64,000 nt of DNA. Source: Anthoceros angustus (taxonomy: Eukaryota > Streptophyta > Anthocerotopsida > Anthocerotales > Anthocerotaceae). The notes beneath the pieces are model-generated. The model had not been told where the DNA came from. It was given only the letters and a program-made list of their open reading frames with translations, and did no database searches. Location of the stretch: NCBI GenBank assembly GCA_010909165.1, contig MU008151.1, positions 124,001-188,000 of the forward strand, written 5' to 3'. Position numbers and translations under genes: made by a program. Below are positions 25,915 through 36,693 of this stretch, piece after piece (the first letter of the stretch is position 1; each line of letters opens with the position of its first letter).

Positions 25915-27014
25915 TCAAATGTTGTGATATAAAGCTGCTGTGAACATGACTGCCATGGAGGCAGCAAAGAGGGCCACGATTCCTGCTGGGTTTCCCTCCC
26001 TTTTCACAAGGCAGCGCTCACCTAAAAGCACAGCACAAAGTCAGATTGCTGGACAGCAGAGTCAGGCAACGAACATGAACCTGAAATCTCGCACAAACCT
26101 GTCCAGACCATCACGCCCAGAGATGCTCCAAGGCCCAAAATGTATGCATCTATACCCGTGCGGCTGAAATACATCTCCAACCGGTCAGATGCGGCTCTTG
26201 ATCATGTAAAGAAAGAAAGTGCAAACAGTCAAAAAGCCCCCTAAGTCCTCAAGAATCTCCCACACTCCACTAACAAAGCAGTGGACGATTTCCTTGACTC
26301 AACTCTTCACCGTCTAAGCCGCTGACAACACTGGGAGTTGAGACTAGAACCCACTGAAGATGGCACTTACGCATTGAGTCGCAAGGCTGCAATGGTCAGA
26401 AGGCCAAATAGCCCAAGACCAGTTTTGAAAAAATTGAAGTCAAGGTTGTCGTCCTTCACCCATATAGCTATGCAGTAGCCCAAGTGAAAAGCTGCAAAAG
26501 CAAGGGTCAAAACAGGGAGCAAGAAGATGTGATCCTCCCCATCATCGTCACCACCTCCTCCTCCTCCATCACCTCCACCATCACCATCCCCGTTTTTACC
26601 TCCACCTGTTGGACCTCCCGTGCTTTCCTTCATCTTGGAGTTGTCCATCTTCCCAGCACCATGCATTAATTCTACAGCCCAGGGACTGAACCTGATCTCT
26701 AGGCTAGTCCGCACACTCAGGTCACTGAAGTCCTTATCTAGCAAGTGATCAGGATATGGAGAATCATCGTCCCTGAAGCAGATCACAGAAGGATATCCAA
26801 CGATGACCTTTGAGCTATCAGCAACAGCCAGTTCCGGGTGGAAACGGGCTAACATCATCTCTTCCCAGCAGGTTGCTCGAGAGATAATAGATGGGAGAGA
26901 CATTCCAGATAGTGTATGCATCTTATATCCAGACATATGGGGAACCAGGTGCCGTCGGAGGCTGGCTTGCCACCAGTATGGCCCCATGCATTGTGCCATG
27001 ATCAATGTCAGCAC
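25915..27014 (-). CDS. Unrecognised multi-pass membrane protein (5' exons unresolved)
   Basis: Not a family I recognise. The last three exons join in frame: one ending at 26371 (donor GTAAGTGCC), then 26099-26196, then 25915-26021 with a TGA stop. The upstream exon is open to about 27014, and further coding exons probably lie before it. The part seen has a soluble portion (HPELAVADSSKVIVGYPSV, SLEIRFSPWAVELM), then a Gly/Asp-rich linker. About four hydrophobic segments follow: FLLPVLTLAFAAFHLGYCIA, FFKTGLGLFGLLTIAAL, AYILGLGASLGVMVW and GIVALFAASMAVMFTAALY. The short loops WVKDDNLDFN and ERCLVKREGNPA separate helices. Clean splice phases and the helical pattern support a real gene. Confidence 0.65.
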
Positions 27015-28990
27015 AATTCTCAGAAGCTACGAGTGTGTAGAGCAGTGAGAAAGGAGCGCCTGCTTGCCCTGTCTCCAGGGACGGTAACTGCTGGCTACCT
27101 CACACTTCGTTCCATCAAATCCCCGCACTTAGCACACCTACCATGCTTGACATCGTAAATTCCAGCTGCATACACCATAAGACAGTTTAGAGATGGTACC
27201 TTGAAGCCCAAAGGCTATCTCAATCACCTCAAACCTGCTGGGATGTACTAAGCTGATACTGCATTCTAGCAAAAACGGCGTGAAACCGAACCTTAACCCT
27301 AGACGACCTAGTGGCATGGCACCTGACTCAAAAATGTGGTAAGACGAGCCTTTGACGACATATGCCGATAAATTTCGCAATTTCACACCCTTGAATAACC
27401 AGCGGAGTAGCAGCGATTGTGATTTACAGGGAGGTGAGACTCCAAGGGCGAAGCTCTAGGAAAATCCCCATCCCGGTCTGTCCGCTACCGCTAAGCCCCG
27501 AAAATTATGCGACTGCCAAACTATCGCAACCAGGTTCGCACACTACTAAAGAGAGCTTCATCTACCCATCCTGCAAGAGCACTACACACATCCCGTACAA
27601 GAACATCCCATCCCTGCCCTCTCCCCCTCTGCCCAATTACTCATCTTAATCCCTACATCACAGATTGACTACATGGAACACAACCACAAAATGGAGCCGA
27701 CCTCCACAAGGAAACCAAGCGAAAGCAGCAGCCTGTGCGTACCTTGCATGCCTTTGGAGATGATCCATAAGTGCTCCGCTTAGCAAGCAACAGCTCAGAT
27801 GGCAAATCCACAGGAGTGCAGGTTGCGTCACTGGCGGCCGCCGGTGTAGGAGCACAGGCAGTGCCTTTCAATCCTCATCCAAGATCATGGCTTCCGCGCG
27901 CCAGGTATGACTTGAGAAGCACGCCTGCTCCGGTTGTTCTCGCGTGCTTGGCTGCAGCTTCTGCCAGGAGCTGGTCTTGATCTACATCCGGACGCGCGGT
28001 TAGGATTTCGTTTATCAGACACGCTGTTGTCTCACAGAAAGCCAAAAATGTAGTGATCGTTTCCCTGGCCCAGCCAAGCAGCCACATGCATTTTCACGTT
28101 TGGGATCCGCCACTCATCAATGCCATAGCCATAGGTAGGACCTACCTAGTTCTTTTTCCTTCTACCAACAATAAAAAAACACTCTCAAATTAATGTGCCT
28201 CCTAAAAACCACTTAATATTCACATAGATATCTAATATCTAACTTAAATATATTACATCCTTTCATAACAAACTTATTTTGGTTCCAGCGGGCACATGAA
28301 ACCACGGTCAGCATTGAACACTCGGAACTCGACGATTGCAGCTCGAGTTCACTTTGTGTTGCTCATATTGTAGCACATACATACGTTTGAAACAACAAGT
28401 GATATCTATTTATTGAAAGGGTATATCAAAATTACATAAGGTGGCTACACCCTCTTGTGAAAGCCAATGTTTGTGCAAAAACATATCATATGAGGGTTTT
28501 ACAAAGTGAACTTGTTCATGTCCCTCACCTCCTTCTGCCCTCTCCATTAATTTTATAAATTAGAAATATGATACATCTCAAAACAATTCTATATTTATAG
28601 CAATACATTTTACATAGCTTTGCACTTTCCATCAAACCTAGAGAACTTCATTTTGAACATACATATTTTATGTCGCCTTGCATCTTCAATGATTCTTTTG
28701 TTAACCTTCAAAACTTCTTGTGCGTTTTTTAGTCTTGCTTCTGTTCTTTTGTCTTTCTTATCCTTATTCAATTTTTTGACCTATTTTTTATTTGATCCAA
28801 TGATTCTTTCATCAAGTTGTGAGACCTGTTTATATGCATCTTTGTCTAGCTTCCATAAAGGTTCAATGATTCTTTTTTCAACTTGTGGAGTCTTAATATC
28901 ACTTCTTTTTTAGCTCAATAACTCTTTCATCAGCTTGTGAGACTTTGTATGTACAATCTGAGTCTTACTTTTTTTTTGGGCATCCTTTTC
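27015..28990. other. Unresolved region: possible 5' exons, then AT-rich DNA
   Basis: On the minus strand, open stretches at about 27138-27386 and 27729-27871 have plausible composition and may be 5' exons of the membrane-protein gene. A good polypyrimidine tract and acceptor (minus strand, near 27031) would give exon reading ASENCADIDHGTMHGAILV, but I could not join it in frame. From about 28.1 kb the sequence is AT-rich. Degenerate copies of ATTCTTTCATCAAGTTGTGAG recur near 28.80, 28.86 and 28.92 kb, a decayed repeat. Confidence 0.35.
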
Positions 28991-29008
28991 ATCATCTTGC
29001 TGAATAGA

Positions 29009-32000
29009 CTATACAATAATAAGATATATATACATATATAATTTTATTAACGTATTTGGGCACACAAGGAGGAGGAACCAGGGCCCGGGATTCGGTTTGA
29101 GTCTTGGCCAGAGTACATCGTGTCCTTCGGATACACATACCCAACTTGCGTCCCCGGACATCGTGGCTTGATTCCGTGTGGCGGATATGGTCGTGGCGTT
29201 GCGATAACCAAAAAAAATCCGACGATCTGTAAATGCCAAGAGTGGGGTCCTCTCTGGTGCGTCGTTCAGGTTCAGGGGATGTGTCAAGGTCAGCTTCTCG
29301 CTGTGTCGGCACAAATGCTGTCCCTTTGCGTCATCTGGCTTATCTGCTGGTAACGAGTCCAAGGGCGGTGCATCACCACTTTTCTTCACTTTGGATAACA
29401 CCTGCTCCAGCCTGGCTTGAATCTCCAGATGCTTCTCCTCACCAACCGAAAAGCTATGCACCAATCCGTCCTTGTCTGTCCACCAGCTCTGACCGGGCTG
29501 CTTCCATGCTCGCATTCTTTTTCTCCTGGCCTGCACCTTCTGTGCCTGCTCCCACATCTGGGTGGCGATGTATATGTTCGACATCAACACATATGCAGCA
29601 GCATCTTTCTTGTCCAGCTTTACTGCTTCATTGAAAGCATGGTGTCCCACCTCCATGTTGCTCCACTTCCTGCAAGCACCCAACAAAGTGTGCCAGACTG
29701 CAGCATTGGGCTGTACACGCATCGACATTACCAAAGCAAGTGCCTCATTTACATGTCCTGCTCGACCCAGGAGATCCACCATGCATGTGTAGTGTTCCTC
29801 CGTGGGAGGAACACTGAAGGGACTGCCCATCTCCTCGAAGTACTCCTGCCCCTCGGTCACGAGCCCCGCGTGACTGCACACCGTCAATACACTGAGGAAT
29901 GTGATGCCGTCCGGCTGGATGCCATCCCCCTTCATTCTCTGAAACAGCTCAAAGACCATTTCATGGTCTCCTTGACAGGTGTAGCCTGCAATCAGTGCAT
30001 TCCAGGCGATGACATCTCTGTTGGGCAATGCATCAAACACCTGCTGTGCATCACCCATGCTCCCAGCCTTTCCATACATGTTAATCAAACTGCCAGCTAC
30101 AAACACATCAGCTTGAAGCCCTTGTTCTACTATCTGTGCATGTACTTGCCTTCCCAGGCACAGAGCTGCTACATTTGCACATGCCCGGAGGACGCACATA
30201 AATGTAACGGAATCTGCTACAGCCATGCCTTCTTCTCGCATGGCACGGTAGAGTTGGAGAGCTTGCTGGCCCATGCCCTGCTTGGAGTACCCTGCTATCA
30301 TGGTGTTCCACATTACTGCATCTTTTTTACCAACACTGTCAAACACTCTGTGAGCATCTTCCAAACTGCCACATTTTGCGTACATGTTCACCAAACTGCT
30401 GGCTGCAAACACATCAGCTTCATGTCCTTGTTCTCTAATTTGCCCGTGAAGATGCTTTCCCTTCTCCAAGGCCAGAGTGCCCACACTTGCACATGCCTGC
30501 AGGAGGCACACCAATGTCACTGTGGGTATACGAATGCCTTCTTCTTCCATACCATTGTAGAGACGAAGGGCTTCATGCCCCATGCCCTGCTGAGAATACC
30601 CTGCTATCATGGCAGTCCAAGTCACCACATCTTTTTTACCAAGTCCGTCAAACACTTTCTGAGCGTCTTCCAAGCTACCACACTTTGCATACATGTTCAC
30701 CAAGCCACTGGCTACAAACACATCTGCCTCGTATCTTTGTTCTCTAATCTGCACATGAAGCTGCTTTCCCATCTCCAATGCCGGGGTACCCATACTTGCA
30801 CACGCCCGCAGGAGGCACACGAATGTCACACAATCTGCTACAGCCATGCCTTCTTCTCGCATGGCACGGTAGAGTTGGAGAGCTTGCTGGCCCATGCCCT
30901 GCTTGGAGTACCCTGCTATCATGGTGTTCCACATTACTGCATCTTTTTTACCAACACTGTCAAACACTCTGTGAGCATCTTCCAAACTGCCACATTTTGC
31001 GTACATGTTCACCAAACTGCTGGCTGCAAACACATCAGCTTCATGTCCTTGTTCTCTAATTTGCCCGTGAAGATGCTTTCCCTTCTCCAAGGCCAGAGTG
31101 CCCACACTTGCACATGCCTGCAGGAGGCACACCAATGTCACTGTGGGTATACGAATGCCTTCTTCTTCCATACCATTGTAGAGACGAAGGGCTTCATGCC
31201 CCATGCCCTGCTGAGAATACCCTGCTATCATGGCAGTCCAAGTCACCACATCTTTTTTACCAAGTCCGTCAAACACTTTCTGAGCGTCTTCCAAGCTACC
31301 ACACTTTGCATACATGTTCACCAAGCCACTGGCTACAAACACATCTGCCTCGTATCTTTGTTCTCTAATCTGCACATGAAGCTGCTTTCCCATCTCCAAT
31401 GCCGGGGTACCCATACTTGCACACGCCCGCAGGAGGCACACGAATGTCACACAATCAGGTACAGCCATGCCTTCTACTTTCATAGCTCTGTAAAGTCGAA
31501 GGGCTTCCTGTCCCATGCCCTGCTGGGAATACCCTGCTATAATAGTATTCCATGTCACCACATTTTTTTGCGAAAGTGCGTCAAACACTTTTAGGGCGTC
31601 TTCCAGGCTGCCACACTTTGAGTACATGTTCACCAAGCTGCTCGACAGAAACACATCGGCTTGCAGTCCTCGTTCTCTAATTTGCGCATGAATCTCCTTG
31701 CCCTTCTCCAAAGCTGGGCTGCCCATACTTGCACATGCCTGCAGGAGGCTTACAAATGTAACAGTGTCAGGTGCGACTATGCCTTCCTCCTGCATAGCTC
31801 TGTAGAGACCAAGGGCTTCCTGCCCCATGCCATGCTGTGAATACCCTGCAATCATGGCATTCCATGTCACCACGTTTTTTCGACCAACTCCGTCAAACAC
31901 TCCCTGAGCATCCTCCAAGCTGCCACACTTCGCATACATGTCGACCAAGCAACTACAAACGAATAAGTCAGGCTTCACGCCACTGGCCAACACATCAGCA

Positions 32001-32518
32001 TGCACCTGCTGCCCAGTTTCCAGGTCTAATCCCCTTGCACAAGCTTGAAGGGCTGCCACAAACACATGGCCATCGGGCTTCACACTGGACGTGCGCATCC
32101 GATGATACAGTCGTATGGCCTGCTTGTCTCGTCCGTGTTTGGCATGGGCAGAAATTATGGCAGACCAGGTGAAGGCATCCGGCTCAGCAACCTCCTCGAA
32201 CACATCCATCGCGTCTTGCAACCTGCCGTGAGAAGCATACATTCGCAGGATGTGGAAGCCCAGGAACGTATCTGATTGGTACCCCTTCCGCACCGTGAGA
32301 GCATGGACGCGGCTACCCAACAGTACATCTTTCTTCGCTGCACATTTCTTCAAGACAGTGTAAAACAGTGACTTAGGAATACAACGGTCTGCCTCAACCA
32401 GAACCTCCAGAGCCTCAACAGCCTCAAGGAGATGGCCCACCAGACATAGCCTGCTCACGATTTCAGCTGTCTCTTCCCCCATCTTAGCCTTTAGGCCAGC
32501 GAGCCTGGTCAGGGCCAT
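29009..32518 (-). CDS. Long intronless PPR protein with E/E+ tail and degenerate DYW region
   Basis: Predicted organellar RNA-binding protein of the PLS class; DYW-type members act in C-to-U RNA editing. The first in-frame ATG is at 32518, giving 1169 residues. Tandem PPR motifs (VNMYAKCGSLEDA, VVTWTAMIAGYSQQGMG) fill residues about 50-880. The E domain (EEHYTCMVDLLGRAGH) and a PG-box-like PGQSWWTDKDG follow. A HSE motif (CRHSEKL) marks the start of a deaminase-like region. Beyond it the frame loses the C-x2-C zinc motif and the DYW terminus, so the deaminase is probably non-functional. Two adjacent PPR blocks of 207 residues are identical at the nucleotide level. The N terminus is only weakly presequence-like. 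Confidence 0.85.
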   Translation of the reverse strand: MALTRLAGLKAKMGEETAEIVSRLCLVGHLLEAVEALEVLVEADRCIPKSLFYTVLKKCAAKKDVLLGSRVHALTVRKGYQSDTFLGFHILRMYASHGRLQDAMDVFEEVAEPDAFTWSAIISAHAKHGRDKQAIRLYHRMRTSSVKPDGHVFVAALQACARGLDLETGQQVHADVLASGVKPDLFVCSCLVDMYAKCGSLEDAQGVFDGVGRKNVVTWNAMIAGYSQHGMGQEALGLYRAMQEEGIVAPDTVTFVSLLQACASMGSPALEKGKEIHAQIRERGLQADVFLSSSLVNMYSKCGSLEDALKVFDALSQKNVVTWNTIIAGYSQQGMGQEALRLYRAMKVEGMAVPDCVTFVCLLRACASMGTPALEMGKQLHVQIREQRYEADVFVASGLVNMYAKCGSLEDAQKVFDGLGKKDVVTWTAMIAGYSQQGMGHEALRLYNGMEEEGIRIPTVTLVCLLQACASVGTLALEKGKHLHGQIREQGHEADVFAASSLVNMYAKCGSLEDAHRVFDSVGKKDAVMWNTMIAGYSKQGMGQQALQLYRAMREEGMAVADCVTFVCLLRACASMGTPALEMGKQLHVQIREQRYEADVFVASGLVNMYAKCGSLEDAQKVFDGLGKKDVVTWTAMIAGYSQQGMGHEALRLYNGMEEEGIRIPTVTLVCLLQACASVGTLALEKGKHLHGQIREQGHEADVFAASSLVNMYAKCGSLEDAHRVFDSVGKKDAVMWNTMIAGYSKQGMGQQALQLYRAMREEGMAVADSVTFMCVLRACANVAALCLGRQVHAQIVEQGLQADVFVAGSLINMYGKAGSMGDAQQVFDALPNRDVIAWNALIAGYTCQGDHEMVFELFQRMKGDGIQPDGITFLSVLTVCSHAGLVTEGQEYFEEMGSPFSVPPTEEHYTCMVDLLGRAGHVNEALALVMSMRVQPNAAVWHTLLGACRKWSNMEVGHHAFNEAVKLDKKDAAAYVLMSNIYIATQMWEQAQKVQARRKRMRAWKQPGQSWWTDKDGLVHSFSVGEEKHLEIQARLEQVLSKVKKSGDAPPLDSLPADKPDDAKGQHLCRHSEKLTLTHPLNLNDAPERTPLLAFTDRRIFFGYRNATTISATRNQATMSGDASWVCVSEGHDVLWPRLKPNPGPWFLLLVCPNTLIKLYMYIYLIIV
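30211..30831. repeat. 621-bp direct repeat inside PPR gene, unit A
   Basis: Identical by eye over its length to unit B immediately following. Encodes 207 residues, that is two PLS triplets. Divergence begins exactly at the outer edges. Confidence 0.95.
30832..31452. repeat. 621-bp direct repeat inside PPR gene, unit B
   Basis: Second identical unit, directly adjoining unit A. The following four bases also match before sequences diverge (AATCTGCT versus AATCAGGT). Confidence 0.95.
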
Positions 32519-32833
32519 CCGATAAGCTCCTGTTGGAGCCACAACCACCCATCAGCCTACGAAAGCAGCAAATTCTACATCTACATTATGTAGAATTGGC
32601 TGCTTCTGGAAGTTGGTGAACCAGTAGACTTCGTAGGAGTGCTTATTTGTCCGATTTCAAAGCGCACGCCTCACATTCCACTGTCAGGCATCAAACTGAA
32701 ATGGGAGTTGGGGAGTATGCTTGAGATACATGAAATACGATCTATAACGTAATGTGGGTGATTTCAGAGAGTTCTGGCACGGCCTGCACAGTTTGCTCTG
32801 CTGCGTCTCATCTCTCGAGGCGGTGCCTGTAGC

Positions 32834-33283
32834 ATGGCCACAATACGGCAACCGGATCCGTTGTGGACCCAACAAATTGGTGGGTATAGAAGGATTCTAC
32901 CAGGAGGTCCTGCTCACCTCACTATAGGGAGTCAAGCGCTAGCAAACAAGCAAGCCTCCAGGGGCAGCAGTGTAAGAAGCTCAGCCCCTCCAAGAAAATC
33001 TATGGCTGGCCAGGAGCAGGAGGAGGAGCACGAGGGGCAAGAGCAAGAGCTGTTGTGGCGACAATTCTTTCTGGACCCGACCATTTGGTGGGATTACAGG
33101 CGAGACAAGAAGAGCCACCGGTCGCCTGACTTCCGGCGTAAGGGGTCCGGCGAGGTCCTGTGGTTGCACAGCGTTTTCAAGCCTGCATGGCTGGATGAGC
33201 AGCTCGTTGCCTTGGATATGCAGAGGGGTCATGCTGTTTCTCCTTCCAAGTCGAGCTGCTGTCCTGAGCCTGAGCGGCTGTAA
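32834..33283 (+). CDS. ORF with OSB-type PDF motif, 5' of a PPR relic
   Basis: An ATG at 32834 opens 149 codons. Residues about 73-120 contain LLWRQFFLDPTIWWDYRRDK, then PDFRRKGSGEVLWL and KPAW. That arrangement (W-x(n)-WWD-R-x-K then PDF-x-x-K-x-x-G-x-x-LW) is the PDF motif of plant organellar single-stranded DNA-binding proteins. No OB-fold precedes it. The N-terminal 45 residues are basic and Ser-rich with few acids, compatible with an organelle presequence. PPR coding sequence begins about 25 nt after the stop in another frame. The ORF may be the first part of the decayed PPR gene or a separate small gene. It starts about 315 bp from the divergent PPR gene. Confidence 0.55.
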   Translation: MATIRQPDPLWTQQIGGYRRILPGGPAHLTIGSQALANKQASRGSSVRSSAPPRKSMAGQEQEEEHEGQEQELLWRQFFLDPTIWWDYRRDKKSHRSPDFRRKGSGEVLWLHSVFKPAWLDEQLVALDMQRGHAVSPSKSSCCPEPERL

Positions 33284-33307
33284 CCGTGAGCACGTTATGT
33301 CAGCAGG

Positions 33308-35680
33308 GGAAGCTTACTGAGGCCGCTGGAGCCCTGGAATATCTGGTGCAGACAGATTGTCGATTGTCCTGTTTCTCCGTTTCTCTTGCATGCTGTGCTA
33401 AAACTGTGTGCAGATAAAGATGGATCTGGTTGTGGGGCGAAGAGTTCATCATCTCGTTGTCAAACTCGGGTACGAGTCAAACACCTTCTTGGGAAACCAT
33501 TTCTTGCGCATGTATGCATGTGGAGGTAGGTTACAAGAGGCCATGGATGTGCTCACCAGGGTGGGCAAACCAGATGCGTTCATGTGGTTTTCCATAATGT
33601 CCGCACATGCTAAACATGGAAGGCCCAATGAGGCCATACAACTGTACAGTGAGATGCGTAGATCAGGAATGGGGGCGAATGCCCACATCTTTGTAGCTGC
33701 CCTACAAGCTTGTGCATTTGCCTGTGACTTGGAATCTGGCAGAAAAGTGCACTCTGATGTATTGCACAGTGGCACTCCTCTTAATTCGTTCCTTGGCAGC
33801 TGCATGGTGGACATGTAAGCAAAATGTGGCCGAATGGAAGATGGCAAATAGTTTGGCCTACCGCTTCATAGTTATGGAGCTGTTATTTCTCGTTTGAAAA
33901 TTTGTTGCGGCCACTATGAAAATCTGTTCTTCTGTTCCAAACTTGGTGAGCAGGTGCTTTGTGTTGTGCTATTTTGGCGATAATGCTTGCTCAACGTGAG
34001 TTGTTGTAAGGCGACCACACCGAGCATAGATGCTCTTCTCCATGCACATGGCTATGCACGCGGAGTTATGGAGCTGTTTGTCTACAAAGAAAGTGGTCAC
34101 ATGGAATGCCCTGATAGCTGGGTATTCGAAATGCGGCAAACTGGAAGATGCCCGTCAACTTTTTGACAGTTTGGCCACAAAGACTGTGGTCACATGGAAT
34201 GCCCTGATAGCTGGTTATGCAAATCATGGGCTCGGTCAAGAAGCGCTTGCTCTCTATGGACAAATGAAGCAGGAGGGCCTGCTTTTGGCTGACAGTTATA
34301 CTTTTGCTTGCCTTCTGAAGGCCTGTGCAAGCTCTGGTGCCTTGCAAGAGGGCAGGCAGTTGCACTCTCAGATTGTGGGAAGAGGACAGATAGATAACTT
34401 GTTTGTTGGCAACTCCCTGGTGGACATGTATGCAAAATGTGGCGAACTAGAAGATGCACGCCAGGTTTTTGACAGCTTGGCCACAAGGGATGTGGTGACA
34501 TGGACTGCCCTTATAGCTGGGTATGCAAATCATGGGCTTGGCCACGAGGCTCTTGTTCTGTATGGACAAATGGAGCAAGAGGGCCTGATTCTGGCTGACA
34601 ACGTTGCTTTTGCTTGCCTTCTGAAGGCATGTGCAAGCGCTGGTGCCCTACAGATGGGCAGGCATGCATTCACAGATTGTGGAAAGGGTATAGCTAGGAA
34701 CTGACACACTGGTGGCAATTGCCTGGTGGACATGTATGCTAAATGTGGGGAACTGGAAGAGGAACACCGGGTTTTTGACAATTTGGTCAGAAAGGATGTG
34801 GTGACATGGAATGCCCTGATAGCTGGGTGTGGTACTTGTGACGAAGGTCACAACGCCTAGCTTGTTTTGAGGAGATGTTAGTCGCTGGTTTTCGTCCTGA
34901 AAGCGGTCATGGGGGACTGGTGGATGAGGGATAAAACACTTCAATGCCATGGTTGAACAGTATGGCATCAAACCTACTGTAGAGCATTACAATTGCATGA
35001 TTGACCTTCTTGCTCGTGCAGGCCATTTAGATGAGGCAGAGCGGATCCTATTATCATCCGAGAGCCAAAACGATGGTGCGGGGTTGAGGTTTTTGCTGAA
35101 TGCTTGCAAAAGTCACGGGGATATAGAGAGGGCCAAACGGTCTTTTGAGCGTCTTGTTAGACTGGAGCCTCAGCGGGCATCCGCATATGTGCTCATGGCC
35201 AATGTGTATGCAGATGCAGGGAGGTGGACAGATGTAGACAGGATTGAAACACAGAGAATGGTAGCAGGAGCTAACAAGAAACTTGCGATGGCAGGCATTG
35301 AGGTAAACAAGCTGGTACATACATTTGTGGTGGGAGAAAACAGAGACGATATTTCGCCCACGGTAGCGAGCATGAGCGTCCGGTTGAAGGAGGAAGGGGG
35401 CCACGTACCACAGACAAAGTTGGTGTTGAAGCCGCTGTCTGAGAAGGACAAGGAAGATTTGCTTTGTGGGCATGCTGAGAAGCTAGCTCTGGCATTTGGT
35501 CTCCTGAACACTCCAAGTCGCACGCCTCTACTGGTAACGACGAATTTACGCATGTGCAGTGACTGTCACAGTTCCACCGAGATCGTGTCCAGGGTTGAGC
35601 AGAGAGACATTGTTGTAAGGGATGGGTACCGTGTGCCTCGATTTGCAGCTGGTTCTTGTAGCTGCAAGGGTCGACTGTGA
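33308..35680 (+). pseudogene. Divergent PPR-DYW paralogue, broken by frameshifts and stops
   Basis: Paralogue of the minus-strand PPR gene: the block around VGRRVHHLVVKLGYESNTFL aligns with its N-terminal part. Damage visible: frame changes at about 33340-33410, a TAT-to-TAA change in the VDMYAKCG motif at about 33818 followed by a second stop, an unrelated spacer at about 33.86-34.03 kb, further shifts near 34660-34710 and a stop near 34858. The last stretch, 34949-35680, is open and well kept. It has the E motif (VEHYNCMIDLLARAGH), a HAE variant of HSE (CGHAEKLALAFGLLN), the zinc motif CSDCH and the terminus CSCKGRL in place of DYW. Introns could hide some shifts, but the substituted stop argues for decay. 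Confidence 0.8.
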
Positions 35681-35864
35681 GAATGAAGACAACTAGCCGG
35701 TGCTCTGAAGGTGAGATGTTGCACTGGGGAGTGGGGGAAGGAATAAGCAGTTGGTTCCAGTAGGAGCTGGCGGCAAGACAAGGACTGCACCAGGCCAACC
35801 TGTGAGAACATTAGGAACCGTTGGTCTGGACCCATGGTTGCTTGTATAACCATAGTGAAATCTT

Positions 35865-36155
35865 GATTCCTACATTTGGCGTCACACTGGACGTGCCCAC
35901 CTCCATGGTACATATGCATAGCTCGCAGGATGTGGCCGTACTGTTCTTCAGGACAGTTATAACACAAGGACTTGAAAATATAACAGCTTGCCTGCAACCG
36001 AGAGTCTCACCAGCCTCAGGAACATGGCCCCCCATAACCTGGCTTGCTCACGGTTTCAGCCGTCACGCCCCAATGGTTATCTGTAAGCAGAAAGGGTCAG
36101 GACCATCCGATGATAAGCTCCTTCCTTTCGGAGGCACACCCACCCATTAGCCTTA
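35865..36155 (-). pseudogene. Third PPR fragment (5' end only)
   Basis: On the plus strand CACACTGGACGTG, GCAGGATGTGG, GGACTTGAAAATA, the GCCTCAGGAACATGGCCC block, TTGCTCACGGTTTCAGC and CAGGACCATCCGAT follow the order of the 5' end of the intact PPR gene (about 32080-32560). Internal deletions and many substitutions separate the blocks. Orientation equals that of the intact gene. No open frame remains. Confidence 0.7.
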
Positions 36156-36693
36156 TCAGAGCTCCATCCGAGCTCGGTTCTCTCATACATGGTTGGTCAG
36201 CCAGGACCTCCCGGACCCCCTGTGCGAGGCTCGTCGTTATTAGGCTGATTACAGACCAAGTCCCAAGTTCTGCTCAGCCACGTAACGCGGTTGAAACCTA
36301 GGCAAGCATTTGGACCCGTTTTGCAAGGCGGGTGCCTCAATCTCACATCTGTCATCGAGGAGACCTTGAAGCTGCAACAGCGGATTGGTCCCGCACTGGC
36401 GCTGGCACCCAATTCGTAACCGAAATCAGGAGACCTGCGAATCGCTTCGCGCTTTGAGATTTCGGAGCCCATTTTGCCTGCAGTTTGGTGCGGTGGGTTC
36501 GTCTCCCCAGTTGATTCGGGGAGGGAGCTGAATGCCTGATGCACCTGAATGCACTTGCAAGCTTGGTCAATTATTCTGGTGATATTTACGGTCATGCGAT
36601 GCATCTGAATGCCTGCTGCATGGCGGTGTTTCTGGAGGGCTCAGAGGCGTACAGTGGGAGGTGGTCTTCGTCTTCCTGCATGTAGGGTTTGTC
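36156..36693. other. Intergenic before the nuclease/kinase-like gene
   Basis: No supported coding sequence. It presumably holds the promoter of the gene starting at 36694. Confidence 0.4.

Noticed and set aside
27875-28087. Minus-strand 70-codon ORF with protein-like composition
   Set aside because: No family match and no splice link to a neighbour could be established.
29417-31594. A 725-codon plus-strand open frame overlapping the PPR gene
   Set aside because: It is the antisense of the PPR repeats; periodic sequence keeps the opposite strand open. Its product is Cys/His/Leu-rich without family motifs, and the minus strand encodes clear PPR motifs.
32918-32931. CTCACTATAGGGAG, identical to 14 bases of the phage T7 promoter
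   Set aside because: Only 14 bases match, flanking vector sequence is absent and the stretch lies inside an open frame; chance is the simplest explanation, though reads could be checked.
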